Counted from the first letter of the stretch, positions 26,500 to 34,872 are shown. The stretch: 64,000 bases of DNA from Paenirhizobium daejeonense (GCF_014280875.1 NZ_JACLAL010000006.1:420998-484997), one strand, 5' to 3'. Notes: generated by a model from the sequence alone, not told the origin. Numbers and translations are program-made.

Positions 26500-26529
26500 T
26501 TCACAATGCTGTAACAACGGACCTAATAT
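26500..26529 (+). promoter_or_regulatory. candidate promoter of HNH gene
   Basis: TTCACA (26500-26505), 18-base spacer, TAATAT (26524-26529). Transcription would start near 26536, after the ATG at 26532, which supports the later TTG start of the HNH gene. Confidence 0.45.
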
Positions 26530-26564
26530 AGATGGACAGGTGCCGAATCGCTCAGGAGAATGCC

Positions 26565-27122
26565 TTGACGATTGCAGTCTCACCCCAGTCCTTGCCGGCG
26601 CTCGTCCTGAATGCCGACTACAGGCCTCTAAGTTATTACCCCTTGTCGCTATGGTCCTGGCAGGACGCGATCAAGGCGGTCTTTCTTGACCGTGTGAACA
26701 TTATCGCGGAATACGATCAGTCGGTTTGTTCCCCGAGTTTTTCGATGCGACTGCCGAGCGTCGTCAGCCTCAAGACCTACGTTCAACCCACCCGCAACCC
26801 TGCTTTCACCCGCTTCAATGTGTTCCTGCGTGACAAGTTCGAATGCCAGTATTGCGGGTCTGAAGACGACTTGACCTTCGACCACGTGATCCCGCGCGCC
26901 CATGGCGGCGAGACCACTTGGGAAAATGTGGTCGCCGCCTGCTCTCCCTGCAATCTCAGGAAGGGCAGCAAGCTGCCGAAACAGGCTTCGATGTTCCCGG
27001 CACAAAAGCCGTACCGGCCGTCAGTGCAGGACCTGCACAACAATGGACGGCGTTTCCCGCCAAACTATCTGCACGAAAGCTGGGTCGACTATCTCTACTG
27101 GGATTCCGAACTGCAGCCGTAA
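26565..27122 (+). CDS. stand-alone HNH endonuclease family protein
   Basis: 185 residues. HNH nuclease domain with treble-clef zinc finger: CQYCGSEDDLTFDHVIPRAHGG near 95-117, with HVIPR carrying the catalytic His, and second cysteine pair CSPCNLRKGSK near 132. The N-terminal half (LPALVLNADYRPLSYYP) is conserved across rhizobia but has no known function. Start TTG 26565, with AGGAGA 5 bases upstream and the candidate promoter at 26500-26529; ATG 26532 would predate transcription. A solitary HNH without integrase or methylase neighbours, so a role in phage defence is not supported. Confidence 0.85.
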   Translation: MTIAVSPQSLPALVLNADYRPLSYYPLSLWSWQDAIKAVFLDRVNIIAEYDQSVCSPSFSMRLPSVVSLKTYVQPTRNPAFTRFNVFLRDKFECQYCGSEDDLTFDHVIPRAHGGETTWENVVAACSPCNLRKGSKLPKQASMFPAQKPYRPSVQDLHNNGRRFPPNYLHESWVDYLYWDSELQP

Positions 27123-27137
27123 CCGGCTGCTATCCGT

Positions 27138-27650
27138 TCAGGCGCGCTTGCGGAAAAGGGCCCATGCGGCGATGGCTGCCAGAGCCGCACTGGTGATGAC
27201 GTTCCAGCCTGCGAAGGAAAGGCCGAGCACGCGCAGTGCCGCCTCCGTGCACGACGGTCCCTTGGTTTCGTTCAGGGCCTCCAGCACATTGACCGGAGCT
27301 TCGCCGCCTGTGGCGCCCACGGCGCAGGTCGTCGGCCCCTCCCAGAACTTCCATTCGACGCCGGCATGATAGGTGCCGAGTCCGATGCTGACGATCATCA
27401 GGATCGCGATGATCGCGATGAGGCTGCGCGTAACGGCGGCTGGAAGACGTAAGACCGACGAAAGCGTTGCCAGCGCACCGACGCCGACGCCGATGTAGTA
27501 TGGGTTGCGCTGCATCAGGCAGAGTGCACATGGAACATAACCGCCGATATGTTCGAAGCCGAGCGCCGAGCCGACGACCACGGCCATGCCAAGGGTCAGG
27601 ACTGCGGCGATCGCCGTATCGTTCTTGAGGTATGAGGCGGATACGCTCAT
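27138..27650 (-). CDS. dsbB: disulfide bond formation protein B
   Basis: Four-helix inner-membrane quinone reductase that reoxidises DsbA. 170 residues. First cysteine pair is GGYVPCALCLMQR (CxxC) near residue 38; second pair is one in EGPTTCAVGA and one in GPSCTEAAL near 95-120. Helices near 12-30, 46-65, 70-90 and 145-165. Start ATG 27650. Its tail is 15 bases from the convergent HNH stop. A DsbA partner is not in this window. Confidence 0.9.
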   Translation of the reverse strand: MSVSASYLKNDTAIAAVLTLGMAVVVGSALGFEHIGGYVPCALCLMQRNPYYIGVGVGALATLSSVLRLPAAVTRSLIAIIAILMIVSIGLGTYHAGVEWKFWEGPTTCAVGATGGEAPVNVLEALNETKGPSCTEAALRVLGLSFAGWNVITSAALAAIAAWALFRKRA

Positions 27651-27798
27651 GTCGTCTTCCTGTTCTCAGGTTTGGAGGTTGTGCTTCAAATCATTTGTTG
27701 CTTGCATGCCATTGTCACCAAGCCGCGCCAGATTCTGGGTCGACATGCCTTATCTGTTCATCGCCCACAGACTTGGGGCTGGTAGCTGTCTGATCGCC

Positions 27799-28389
27799 TT
27801 AATGCAGGAAATAGCGATAGGCGACGTATAGCACGATCAGTACGGCTGCTCCGACCATGGCGATCTGCCCCAGACGCTTTTCGATGAATTCCCGGATCGG
27901 TTCGCCATAACGCTGCAGAAGCCATGCAAGCAGGAGGAAACGTCCGCCGCGGGCGACGATGGCGGAGACGATGAATAGCCAGATGTTGATATGGGCGACA
28001 CCCGAGAGGATCGTCACCACCTTGATCGGCGGGAGATGGGCGAGGCCGGAAGTCACCAGCAGCAGCAGGACCATCTCGTAGTTGACTGAGGTGCGCAGCC
28101 GCTCGAAGGCCTCGTACTTGCCGTAGAATTCGAGAATCGGCCGAGCGACGGTTTCGAAGGCGTAGTAGCCGAGGAACCAGCCGGCGATGCCGCCAAGTAC
28201 GGATGCCACGGTGGCGATGATGGCATAGCGCCAGGCCTTCTGCGGCTTCGCCAGCGCCATCGGCAGATAGAGCACATCCGCCGGGACCAGAAAAATCGAG
28301 CTTTCAATGAAGGCGATGACGGCGAGCCAACGTTCAGCCGACTTGCGTGCGGCGAGTGACATGGTCCAATCGTAGAGGCGACGTAGCAT
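27799..28389 (-). CDS. YqaA family (DedA-like) membrane protein
   Basis: 196 residues with about five hydrophobic segments (about 22-40, 45-70, 105-125, 135-155 and 175-193). The SNARE-assoc/DedA fold pattern is visible: ESSIFLVPADVLYLPMAL and GGIAGWFLGYYAFE. DedA proteins act in membrane lipid flipping or homeostasis; this member's role is unknown. ATG 28389; the open frame extends to 28605 but crosses the region before the tRNA, and the family sequence starts at MLRRLYDW. Confidence 0.8.
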   Translation of the reverse strand: MLRRLYDWTMSLAARKSAERWLAVIAFIESSIFLVPADVLYLPMALAKPQKAWRYAIIATVASVLGGIAGWFLGYYAFETVARPILEFYGKYEAFERLRTSVNYEMVLLLLVTSGLAHLPPIKVVTILSGVAHINIWLFIVSAIVARGGRFLLLAWLLQRYGEPIREFIEKRLGQIAMVGAAVLIVLYVAYRYFLH

Positions 28390-28611
28390 CAAGTCTTTCC
28401 CGGTCTTTCGGTCGCTCGGTTTTATGCAAGCCGGCCTGCACTGTAAATGGGGCGTTTTGCGGTGCAGCACATGCGAAGCAAACATTTGCGTGAAGTTGAA
28501 TAACCGGATGAAACCTTTTCTGGCGAGATGGGACTGCAGGCGGCACAGCCGCCAAGTTCGCCCTTGCGCGGGTGCCCAGGTGCATGGTAGACGCCGTTTA
28601 ACCATCCTGCT

Positions 28612-28696
28612 GCCCCATTGGCGGAACTGGTAGACGCGCTCGACTCAAAATCGAGTTCCGAAAGGAGTGCTGGTTCGATTCCGGCATGGGGCACCA
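28612..28696 (+). tRNA. tRNA-Leu (CAA anticodon)
   Basis: 85 bases including encoded CCA (28694-28696). Acceptor stem GCCCCAT pairs with ATGGGGC (28686-28692); D-arm region GGCGGAACTGGTAGACGC; anticodon stem CTCGA/TCGAG with loop C-T-CAA-A-A, anticodon at 28646-28648; a long variable arm (TTCCGAAAGGAG) and T-loop GGTTCGATTCC. Class II structure with CAA anticodon identifies tRNA-Leu reading UUG. Its 3' flank opens an accessory strip. Confidence 0.97.
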
Positions 28697-28736
28697 ACAC
28701 ACTTTCAAAGTATTGCTTTTGCTTTGATTCCCTCCA

Positions 28737-28782
28737 AGAGGTGTCCAAAAGATCGATTTGGCCTATTTGGCTGGACACTTTT
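28737..28782 (+). terminator. possible terminator after tRNA-Leu
   Basis: A 7-bp perfect stem GTGTCCA/TGGACAC (28741-28747, 28772-28778), extendable with wobble pairs, closes a 24-base loop and is followed by TTTTGTT. The long loop makes it a modest candidate. Confidence 0.35.
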
Positions 28783-28973
28783 GTTCTCGATTATTCCAAT
28801 TGACGTATTTCTGGCCTCACTCCAGTTTTGGTTGCATTTCGAATAACTAACTATGCCAAGGGTGATTTGACATAGGCAGAGGGTGAGCTGACATAAATGC
28901 CAATTATGGTCAGGCTGATGTTCCTGCGCCGCAGGGCTTTAATGCCAAGCGCGCCCTATTTGTTAGTAAGCCA
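28783..28973. other. gene-free, lower-GC stretch with tandem repeats
   Basis: Together with 28697-28782 this makes a gap of about 280 bases after the tRNA. There is no coding frame of family type. The only structure is the direct repeat at 28860-28895 and a small CCGGC-TTT-GCCGG hairpin near 29006-29018, which lies inside the truncated reading frame that follows. Confidence 0.6.
28860..28895 (+). repeat. GGGTGA-NN-TGACATA direct repeats, 21-base period
   Basis: GGGTGATTTGACATA (28860-28874) and GGGTGAGCTGACATA (28881-28895) differ only at two central bases. The spacing is two helical turns. It may be a remnant of IS-end repeats (IS21-type ends carry such copies) or an operator. Confidence 0.5.
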
Positions 28974-29105
28974 TTAAAGAAGGCGTTGGAGGGGGGGAAC
29001 CGCTCCGGCTTTGCCGGATACCCCAACTCGTGAGAAGCAGGGTCTATGACGAGCAAGACGGAGCACGTCCGCCTTGCCGAAATCGTCATATACGATCGCT
29101 TTCAT
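28974..29105 (-). pseudogene. truncated zinc-type alcohol dehydrogenase / quinone oxidoreductase, N-terminal fragment
   Basis: The minus-strand ATG at 29105 opens MKAIVYDDFGKADVLRLA, the standard N-terminus of MDR-family (quinone oxidoreductase) proteins, but the next codons turn into unrelated sequence and stop after 43 residues. The start overlaps the stop of the SRPBCC gene as TAATG, so the two were a translationally coupled pair before the 3' part was lost. The junction lies near 29050. Confidence 0.75.
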
Positions 29106-29665
29106 TAGGCCGCTGTCTTGCTCGCCGACTTTGCCTGGGCGTGGCGGGCAATGCTTTCCGCGAACTTCGGCGTTTCGCGATGATTGTGGTCACCGCCGGC
29201 TGCCTGGCGAGCCTCGGCTGCATCCTCGAAGGACTGGCCGTGCTGCTCGATAAAGGTCATGAAGGCATCCGTCGGATGGCATGTGACCTGGTTGGTATAG
29301 CGGGTACGATTGCCATCGATGGATTCAGCAATCAGTTCCCAGATCACGTTGACTTGGGTGCGCTCGCCCGTCGGCGTGAAAACGTCTGAAATCGAGTTCA
29401 TCCGGCAATAGGATGGAGTGGCCTCTTCTGCGACATAGTGCTGGATCACCAACCCGGTGCCGATCTTTTCGACATTGATCGACATCTTGCGGCCATCATC
29501 GGTAAAGGTCGCGCCGCATCCGATGTGATCGGGAATGCAACAACGCAGGTATTCGGCTTCGGGAAGGTTGAAGAGCCAGTCGGCGATGTCGATCTGATCG
29601 AGCGACACATCAATATCGTGCGAATAGGCGGACTTGGAGAGCAACTTGTCTTTGATAACGTTCAT
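29105..29665 (-). CDS. SRPBCC-like hypothetical protein
   Basis: 186 residues, cytoplasmic, no signal peptide or membrane helix. Sequence pattern (SINVEKIGTGLVIQHYV near 65-80, VWELIAESIDGNRTRYTNQVT-like beta strands near 100-125) resembles the Bet v1/SRPBCC lipid- or ligand-binding fold as annotated in rhizobial relatives; I cannot assign a ligand. ATG 29665 is preceded by AAGGA. Three residues before the end are a basic/alanine tail. It lies in an accessory strip and its former partner downstream is truncated, so the gene may be a surviving piece of a longer operon. Confidence 0.7.
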   Translation of the reverse strand: MNVIKDKLLSKSAYSHDIDVSLDQIDIADWLFNLPEAEYLRCCIPDHIGCGATFTDDGRKMSINVEKIGTGLVIQHYVAEEATPSYCRMNSISDVFTPTGERTQVNVIWELIAESIDGNRTRYTNQVTCHPTDAFMTFIEQHGQSFEDAAEARQAAGGDHNHRETPKFAESIARHAQAKSASKTAA

Positions 29666-30256
29666 GGTCTTTGTCCTTCAGGGTTTTTCGACAAGCCTCC
29701 GTGCGGCGTGGTCGATACGGTGCATGCGTACTGATATTTGACAATGTTAGTTGGTGAGCAGCGTGTTGTTTGCTCTCTGCAAAAGGTCGCATTCGGACCT
29801 TGCTGTCTCAATCATACCGATAGGTCACACGCCTATCCTTTGGTCTAGTCGGCTGCCGGAGTCGTTGTTCAACCGCCTCAAACAATTCCGTCGCGTTGCG
29901 ACCCGATACGACAAGACTCGAAAATCATTTTCGGCATTCGTCGCCCTGGCCGCCGCAAAGATATGGCTGCCATACTTTGTCAAAGGGCCTAGCCGTCCGG
30001 CGCGAGGTGCGTTGTTGGCAGCGGGTGGTTTTTTTGGATCGGTGGTGATTGTGGCTACCGGCGCGATCCTGATGTCCCGTTAGCAACCTGATGGTGTTAG
30101 TCTGCGCCTTTAGGCGAGCGGACGTGACTACCCGATCTTTGCCGAAGGGCACCAAAATCCATTTTTGTACTACGGATAAGTGTGTTTCTGCCCGCCTATT
30201 GTGCGCTTGCGAGAGGAATGGTAGCAGAAAGCCCTTGGTGACACGGGTTTTCCGCC
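29666..30256. other. gene-poor interval holding an IS5-type remnant
   Basis: 591 bases with no intact gene. It holds the upstream region of the SRPBCC gene, a GATAGG/CCTATC inverted repeat (29819-29837), the transposase remnant at 29850-29981 and the leader of the acyl-CoA synthetase gene. Base use here is lower in GC than the flanking core genes. Confidence 0.65.
29751..30083 (+). pseudogene. IS5-family transposase C-terminal remnant, fused to a membrane-like tail
   Basis: Residues from 29850 to 29981 translate to NRLKQFRRVATRYDK followed by ALAAAKIWLPYFV, the conserved C-terminal end of IS5-group DDE transposases. The upstream 33 residues are degenerate and lack the catalytic aspartates, and the reading frame continues past the expected end into a hydrophobic tail ending TGAILMSR. 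No intact inverted repeats or target duplication were found. Confidence 0.75.
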
Positions 30257-31894
30257 ATGTTTCTGCCTGAGCGAGGCACCTACGAGACGCTTTGTCGCGA
30301 TTTCTCGTGGTCCATTCCTGACGATTTCAACATCGGTCGCGCGGTCAGTGATGACTGGGCGTTGCATGCGCCGGATCGCGTGTGTCTCCAGCATTTCAGT
30401 TCCGATGGCAATCATCTGTCGATGACCTATGGCGAGCTAGCGGGGCGTTCGGCGGCTTTTGCCCATGGGCTTCGGGCACTCGGGGTTGAACCGGGCGATC
30501 GTGTAGCACTGCTTCTGCCCCAGTGTTTCGAGACGGTCATCGCCCATGTAGCGATCTACAAGATGGGCGCAATCGCACTGCCGCTTGCTCTGCTATTCGG
30601 TGCCGAGGCGCTCGAATACCGGCTTGCCGCTGCCGGCGCCAAGGTCGTCGTCACCAATGATTTTGGTTTGTCCCGGTTGGAGGAAATTCGGTCCCGCCTG
30701 CCGGATCTGCGGGAGGTTGTGACGATCGGGGCGGTTGCGTCGGGTGTGCACGCTTTCGCCGATGTGGAGGCAGGCCACCCGTCCGTCTTCAATGTGGCGA
30801 AAACCGGGCCCGATACGCCGGCCCTGATGATCTTCACGTCGGGGACAACCGGTCCGCCCAAAGGGGCGCTGCATGGGCACAGGGTCCTGCCCGGCCATCT
30901 ACCCGGCTTCCAGATGGCGCATGAATTTATTCCGCGTGACGGCGACAGGATGTGGACGCCGTCGGACTGGGCGTGGGCGGGCGGATTATTGAACGCGCTC
31001 TTGCCTTCGCTCCTGCTGGGCGTGCCTGTCGTTTCCTCTCCCGCTCAGAAATTCGATGCGGACACGGCCTTCCGGATCATGGCGGAGATGAAGGTGCGCA
31101 ACGCCTTCATTCCGCCGACGGCATTGAGATTGCTGAAATCGGTGGAGCGGCCGCGGGAAAAATACGATCTGGTGCTCAGGTCGATCGGTTCGGCGGGAGA
31201 GGCTCTGGGTCGGGAGACCTATGAGTGGGTCAAGTCTGCGCTCGGCATCGTTCCCAACGAATTCTACGGACAGACGGAGTGCAATTTCGTGCTGTCTTCG
31301 GCGGCCCATCTTGGTGTTAGCCGCGCCGGGGCCATCGGGCGGACGGTACCGGGTCATCGTGTTGCGATCATCGATGACGAGGGCAGGGAGCTTCCTCCGG
31401 GCAGTGTGGGGCAGGTGGCGATTGCACGGCCTGATCCGGTGATGTTTCTCGGCTACTGGCACGACGAGCGGGCGACCGCGGCGAAGTTCGTCGGCGACTG
31501 GATGAAAACGGGCGATCTCGGCCGGCAGGATGCCGAAGGCTATGTCGAGTTCTTCGGCCGGGATGACGATGTCATTACGTCATCGGGCTATCGCATCGGT
31601 CCTGCGGAGATCGAGGATTGCCTCATCGGCCATCCGGCGGTGCGCCTTGCTGCTGTAATTGGCAAGCCGGATCCGTTGCGCACGGAGATCGTCAAGGCTT
31701 TCGTGGTTCTTGCCGACGATTTTTTGCCAAGCGATGTACTGGCTGTCGAGATCCGCGACTGGGTGAAGCAGCGCCTGTCGATGCACGAATATCCGCGGGA
31801 GGTGGCCTTTGTCGAGGAGTTGCCTCTGACCGCCACTGGCAAGGTTATCCGCCGCCTGTTGCGGGACCGGGAATTAGCCGCAGCGGCTGAATAA
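30257..31894 (+). CDS. AMP-dependent acyl-CoA synthetase (MACS-type)
   Basis: Activates a carboxylic acid to the acyl-CoA via an acyl-adenylate; 545 residues, ANL superfamily. P-loop-like FTSGTTGPPKGALHGH near 193-208; YGQTECNF near 335-342; hinge motif TGDLGRQDAEGYVEFFGRDD near 410-430; C-terminal catalytic Lys in LTATGKVIRRLL near 525. The pattern resembles medium-chain/benzoate or acetyl-CoA synthetase-like enzymes; substrate unknown. ATG 30257 follows a 170-base leader. Confidence 0.9.
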   Translation: MFLPERGTYETLCRDFSWSIPDDFNIGRAVSDDWALHAPDRVCLQHFSSDGNHLSMTYGELAGRSAAFAHGLRALGVEPGDRVALLLPQCFETVIAHVAIYKMGAIALPLALLFGAEALEYRLAAAGAKVVVTNDFGLSRLEEIRSRLPDLREVVTIGAVASGVHAFADVEAGHPSVFNVAKTGPDTPALMIFTSGTTGPPKGALHGHRVLPGHLPGFQMAHEFIPRDGDRMWTPSDWAWAGGLLNALLPSLLLGVPVVSSPAQKFDADTAFRIMAEMKVRNAFIPPTALRLLKSVERPREKYDLVLRSIGSAGEALGRETYEWVKSALGIVPNEFYGQTECNFVLSSAAHLGVSRAGAIGRTVPGHRVAIIDDEGRELPPGSVGQVAIARPDPVMFLGYWHDERATAAKFVGDWMKTGDLGRQDAEGYVEFFGRDDDVITSSGYRIGPAEIEDCLIGHPAVRLAAVIGKPDPLRTEIVKAFVVLADDFLPSDVLAVEIRDWVKQRLSMHEYPREVAFVEELPLTATGKVIRRLLRDRELAAAAE

Positions 31895-31941
31895 CCCATC
31901 CGGGTTTGAGTATGCCCGATTTCGTCGAAACTGCTCTCGCG

Positions 31942-33219
31942 TCAGTCGTTCAGACGACGCGAGAGGATCTTGTCACGCAGGATACGGGCGATGTTGCGCG
32001 TGTTGCGGTACATATGAAGCTGGGCGGCCGCCTGTCGCACGTCTCGGTCGGCATTGGCGCGCAGACCGATGACCAGCGTACCCATCTCCTCGCGTTCCTT
32101 CCAGAAGCGGCTCATGATCGGATGGTCCGGCACGGCGCAGCTGTCGGTGCGCTGGATATTGGCGTCGTCGAGGTGCCATTCGGTGAGGTCGGCCATCAGC
32201 AGCTTGCCGGGAGAGAACCGGCCATAGCGCTCGTCATAGGCTGTTTTCCACGTATAGGCTTCGCCGGCCATGATGAAGACCACCATCGAGGCGATGGCCC
32301 GGCCGTTGAGGTCGAGGGTGTGAATACGCACGGCATCCACTTCCGCCAGATTGGTGATGGCTTCGCGGGCGAAGGCAGAGCGTAGCCGGTCCATGACCAT
32401 GGCGGAACGCTTCTGGCCTTTCCAGCCGCTTGCTTCCAGCGCCAGGAATTCCTCCATCCTGAGACGGATCTCCTGCGGCTGGCGGGTGACGTTGTATGTC
32501 AGTTCGCCGTGTTGGCTGAGCAGGCGGAACTGGCGGCGCATCTCCCGCAGGTGCGGTTTGGCGATTGCCCGCTGCAGATAGGTCTCGCCGTCGTCGAGGC
32601 TTTCGAGCATCGGGCGGGTAAATGTGTTGGTGACCGTCAGGGGCAGGTCGCGGCTGATGGCGACGGCCTTCAGAAGCTGGGCGAAGCGGCCGTTGAGCCG
32701 GAGGTCGGGCAGAACGAAGACACCCGGCAGACGGGCGTCGGGGCGGGCCAGCGCTTCCAACAGATTGTCCAGCGTTTCGGCGGCTTCCTCGGCATCGACG
32801 AGCAAGGTTCCCAGCGGGCCGAAGGGGTTCGACCAGACGCGCAGGATCGTCGGTCCCATGGAGAAGCCGGGCTTCTCGATGGAATAGGGCATCAGCAAGC
32901 GGACACGGCTGCGTCGTCCGTCCTCGTCGCGGATGACGCCGAGGCGGATCAGCCTGTCCTCGAGCCGCGGCATGGCCGGGGCGAGGAAACGCGGCGCAAA
33001 GAAGACGTTCGCTTCCATCACGCGATATGTGAGATAGTCCAACTCCTCCTGCAGATCATATCCGACCTTGCCGGGATAGAAGGCGAGATGACGTCCGGGG
33101 CGGCCGACCTCGATCGTCTGGTCGGCGTCGGGTCGATTGCTCTGCAGGCTTGCGAGACTGCCCGAGGAATGGCGGGTGCCGAAGCTGGTGCTTTCGCTAT
33201 GGATCGGAGCTTCCGTCAT
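31942..33219 (-). CDS. GNAT-fold acetyltransferase (BioF2/CelD-like)
   Basis: 425 residues. The C-terminal GNAT domain (about 250-400) has the CelD/BioF2-like block of polysaccharide- or peptidoglycan-modifying acyltransferases: FLALEASGWKGQKRSAM near 275 and ASMVVFIMAGEAYTWKTAYDERYGR region near 335-355. The N-terminus is polar and probably disordered. Its stop-start gap with the flippase gene is only two bases, with both on the minus strand, so it is co-transcribed and likely modifies the exported polysaccharide. ATG 33219; the frame runs on to 33438 antisense to nothing coding. Confidence 0.8.
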   Translation of the reverse strand: MTEAPIHSESTSFGTRHSSGSLASLQSNRPDADQTIEVGRPGRHLAFYPGKVGYDLQEELDYLTYRVMEANVFFAPRFLAPAMPRLEDRLIRLGVIRDEDGRRSRVRLLMPYSIEKPGFSMGPTILRVWSNPFGPLGTLLVDAEEAAETLDNLLEALARPDARLPGVFVLPDLRLNGRFAQLLKAVAISRDLPLTVTNTFTRPMLESLDDGETYLQRAIAKPHLREMRRQFRLLSQHGELTYNVTRQPQEIRLRMEEFLALEASGWKGQKRSAMVMDRLRSAFAREAITNLAEVDAVRIHTLDLNGRAIASMVVFIMAGEAYTWKTAYDERYGRFSPGKLLMADLTEWHLDDANIQRTDSCAVPDHPIMSRFWKEREEMGTLVIGLRANADRDVRQAAAQLHMYRNTRNIARILRDKILSRRLND

Positions 33220-33221
33220 GG

Positions 33222-34625
33222 TCAGGATGCCTTGGTCTTGGTCAGGATCGACAACGGGTCGGCAAATGCAAAGAGAACGATGCCGAGTGCATGGCGGACC
33301 GCAATGTGCAGAAGCAGCGCCTCCGCCATCATTGCTGCCGCTGTCGCGGCTGCCGCTCCGGTCAATCCGAAGAGCGGTATGAGCGTAACGTTCAGGCCGA
33401 TATTGACGGCGAGTGCGCCGACATAAAGGAAGACGCAAAGTTTCTGATGGCCCGTCATGGTCAGGAGTACCTCGCCCGGGCCGACAAGTGCCTTCGAGAG
33501 GCTGCCGGCGAAGAGGATTGCCATCAATACATAGCCGGCTGTGAAGGCTGGGCCGAACAATGCCAGCAGGAATTCGCCGACAGCCAAAACGGCAAGGCCA
33601 ACAAGAAGCGAAGGCCAGAAGCTCCAGCGGGTCGTCTGACCGGCGAAGGCCGCGAGATGGCGCAGATCATGGGCCGCAACCATGGAGGAGAAGCGTGGGG
33701 CGGCGGCCGCCTTTACGGCGAAATAGACGAACTGGACCAGCGCCATGGTTTTCGCTGCGGCGAAGTAGATCGCCACCTGATCGGGGTCGAGGTAGAGACC
33801 GACCACGACGACGTCGGAATTGGTGAGTAGAAAACCGAAGCCTTCAATCAGGAAGATTGGCAGGGCCACTTTGAACCAGGCGAGGAAATCGATCTTCCGA
33901 GGGCCGGCGACGAAGCGCTTCTGCATACGGCGGTCGATCGTCAGGAACTGGCCGAGTGTGGTAACGTAGGTCGCGGCCAGTGCGGCCTGCATGGCTGTCG
34001 TCGCCGTATGTGGAGCACCGGCCCAGACAGCGGCGATCATGAATAGCAGGATGAGCAGCGGGCGGACGATATAGGTGGGGCTGAGTGCAGCCACTGGCCA
34101 GCTGTTGGCACGCGCCGTACCATCAAGCACATCGCCGAGTGCGATCATCGGAAGCGCGAATAGCCCCAGAAACAGCGGCAGGATGTAATAGGCCTCGATC
34201 GCGTCGCCGAAGAGCATGAGCACGGCGAAGCCGATGACGGCGAGCAGGCTTGCCGAGAGCATGGCGAAGACCCTGGCGGTCATGGTCAGGCCACGGATTT
34301 CATCGTGTTCGTCGCGGGCGTCGTATTGCGGCAGGAAACGGATGACCGTCGTGTGGAAGCCGAGGCAGGAGAGGTTGCCGAACAGCACGACCAGCACCCA
34401 TACGAAGACGAAGATGCCGTATTCGAATTCGCCCATCATTCGGGCCTGGATAATCTGGGAAACGAACGCGATGGCCGCGGAGACCACCCGTATGGCGAAG
34501 GCGACGAGCGCCATGCGCTGGGCGCGGGCGATTTCATCTGCTCCCGTGAAGGCGGCGACAAGCTTGTGCATCGCCGGATGCAGGCCGGTCGGCAGTATCT
34601 TCTCCGCTGTCTGGACAACCGCCAT
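33222..34625 (-). CDS. polysaccharide flippase / MATE-fold lipopolysaccharide exporter
   Basis: 467 residues with about 12-14 membrane helices and the MATE/Wzx fold (MviN-like superfamily). The first helix is ALVAFAIRVVSAAIAFVSQII near 35-55 and the sequence GEFEYGIFVFVWVLVVLFGN near 60-80 is typical of Wzx-type flippases. It probably moves a lipid-linked sugar unit. It sits directly upstream of the GNAT gene. ATG 34625; ATG 34664 is less likely. Confidence 0.82.
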   Translation of the reverse strand: MAVVQTAEKILPTGLHPAMHKLVAAFTGADEIARAQRMALVAFAIRVVSAAIAFVSQIIQARMMGEFEYGIFVFVWVLVVLFGNLSCLGFHTTVIRFLPQYDARDEHDEIRGLTMTARVFAMLSASLLAVIGFAVLMLFGDAIEAYYILPLFLGLFALPMIALGDVLDGTARANSWPVAALSPTYIVRPLLILLFMIAAVWAGAPHTATTAMQAALAATYVTTLGQFLTIDRRMQKRFVAGPRKIDFLAWFKVALPIFLIEGFGFLLTNSDVVVVGLYLDPDQVAIYFAAAKTMALVQFVYFAVKAAAAPRFSSMVAAHDLRHLAAFAGQTTRWSFWPSLLVGLAVLAVGEFLLALFGPAFTAGYVLMAILFAGSLSKALVGPGEVLLTMTGHQKLCVFLYVGALAVNIGLNVTLIPLFGLTGAAAATAAAMMAEALLLHIAVRHALGIVLFAFADPLSILTKTKAS

Positions 34626-34814
34626 TATCGACACGCACGGCCTATTGAAAACGCAAAACAACAATGCCGCACTGTTGTCAGATCAGAGTTAAGAAACGGT
34701 TTGCCGTTGTTCGTCAGTTTCCCTGTGTCAACAGGGCATGATGCACTCCGTCCTTCATGGGAGTGAGTAAATTCCAATGTCTTTTCCGGTGACTGCGGTC
34801 CTTTTCGCCCGACT

Positions 34815-34846
34815 TTAAAAAGAAAAGGCGGCCGGAAGGCCGCCTT
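34815..34846 (-). terminator. intrinsic terminator of secA
   Basis: AAGGCGGCC and GGCCGCCTT form a perfect 9-bp stem with a 4-base loop, followed on the minus strand by TTCTTTTT. It begins 27 bases after the secA stop. Confidence 0.92.
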
Positions 34847-34872
34847 GACTGTCATTTTGCGTCGTTGCCCGT

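Noticed and set aside
28697..30256. Direct repeat of the tRNA-Leu 3' end as an att site
   Set aside because: I looked for a second copy of the T-loop/acceptor sequence in the strip and found none, so no island boundary is claimed.
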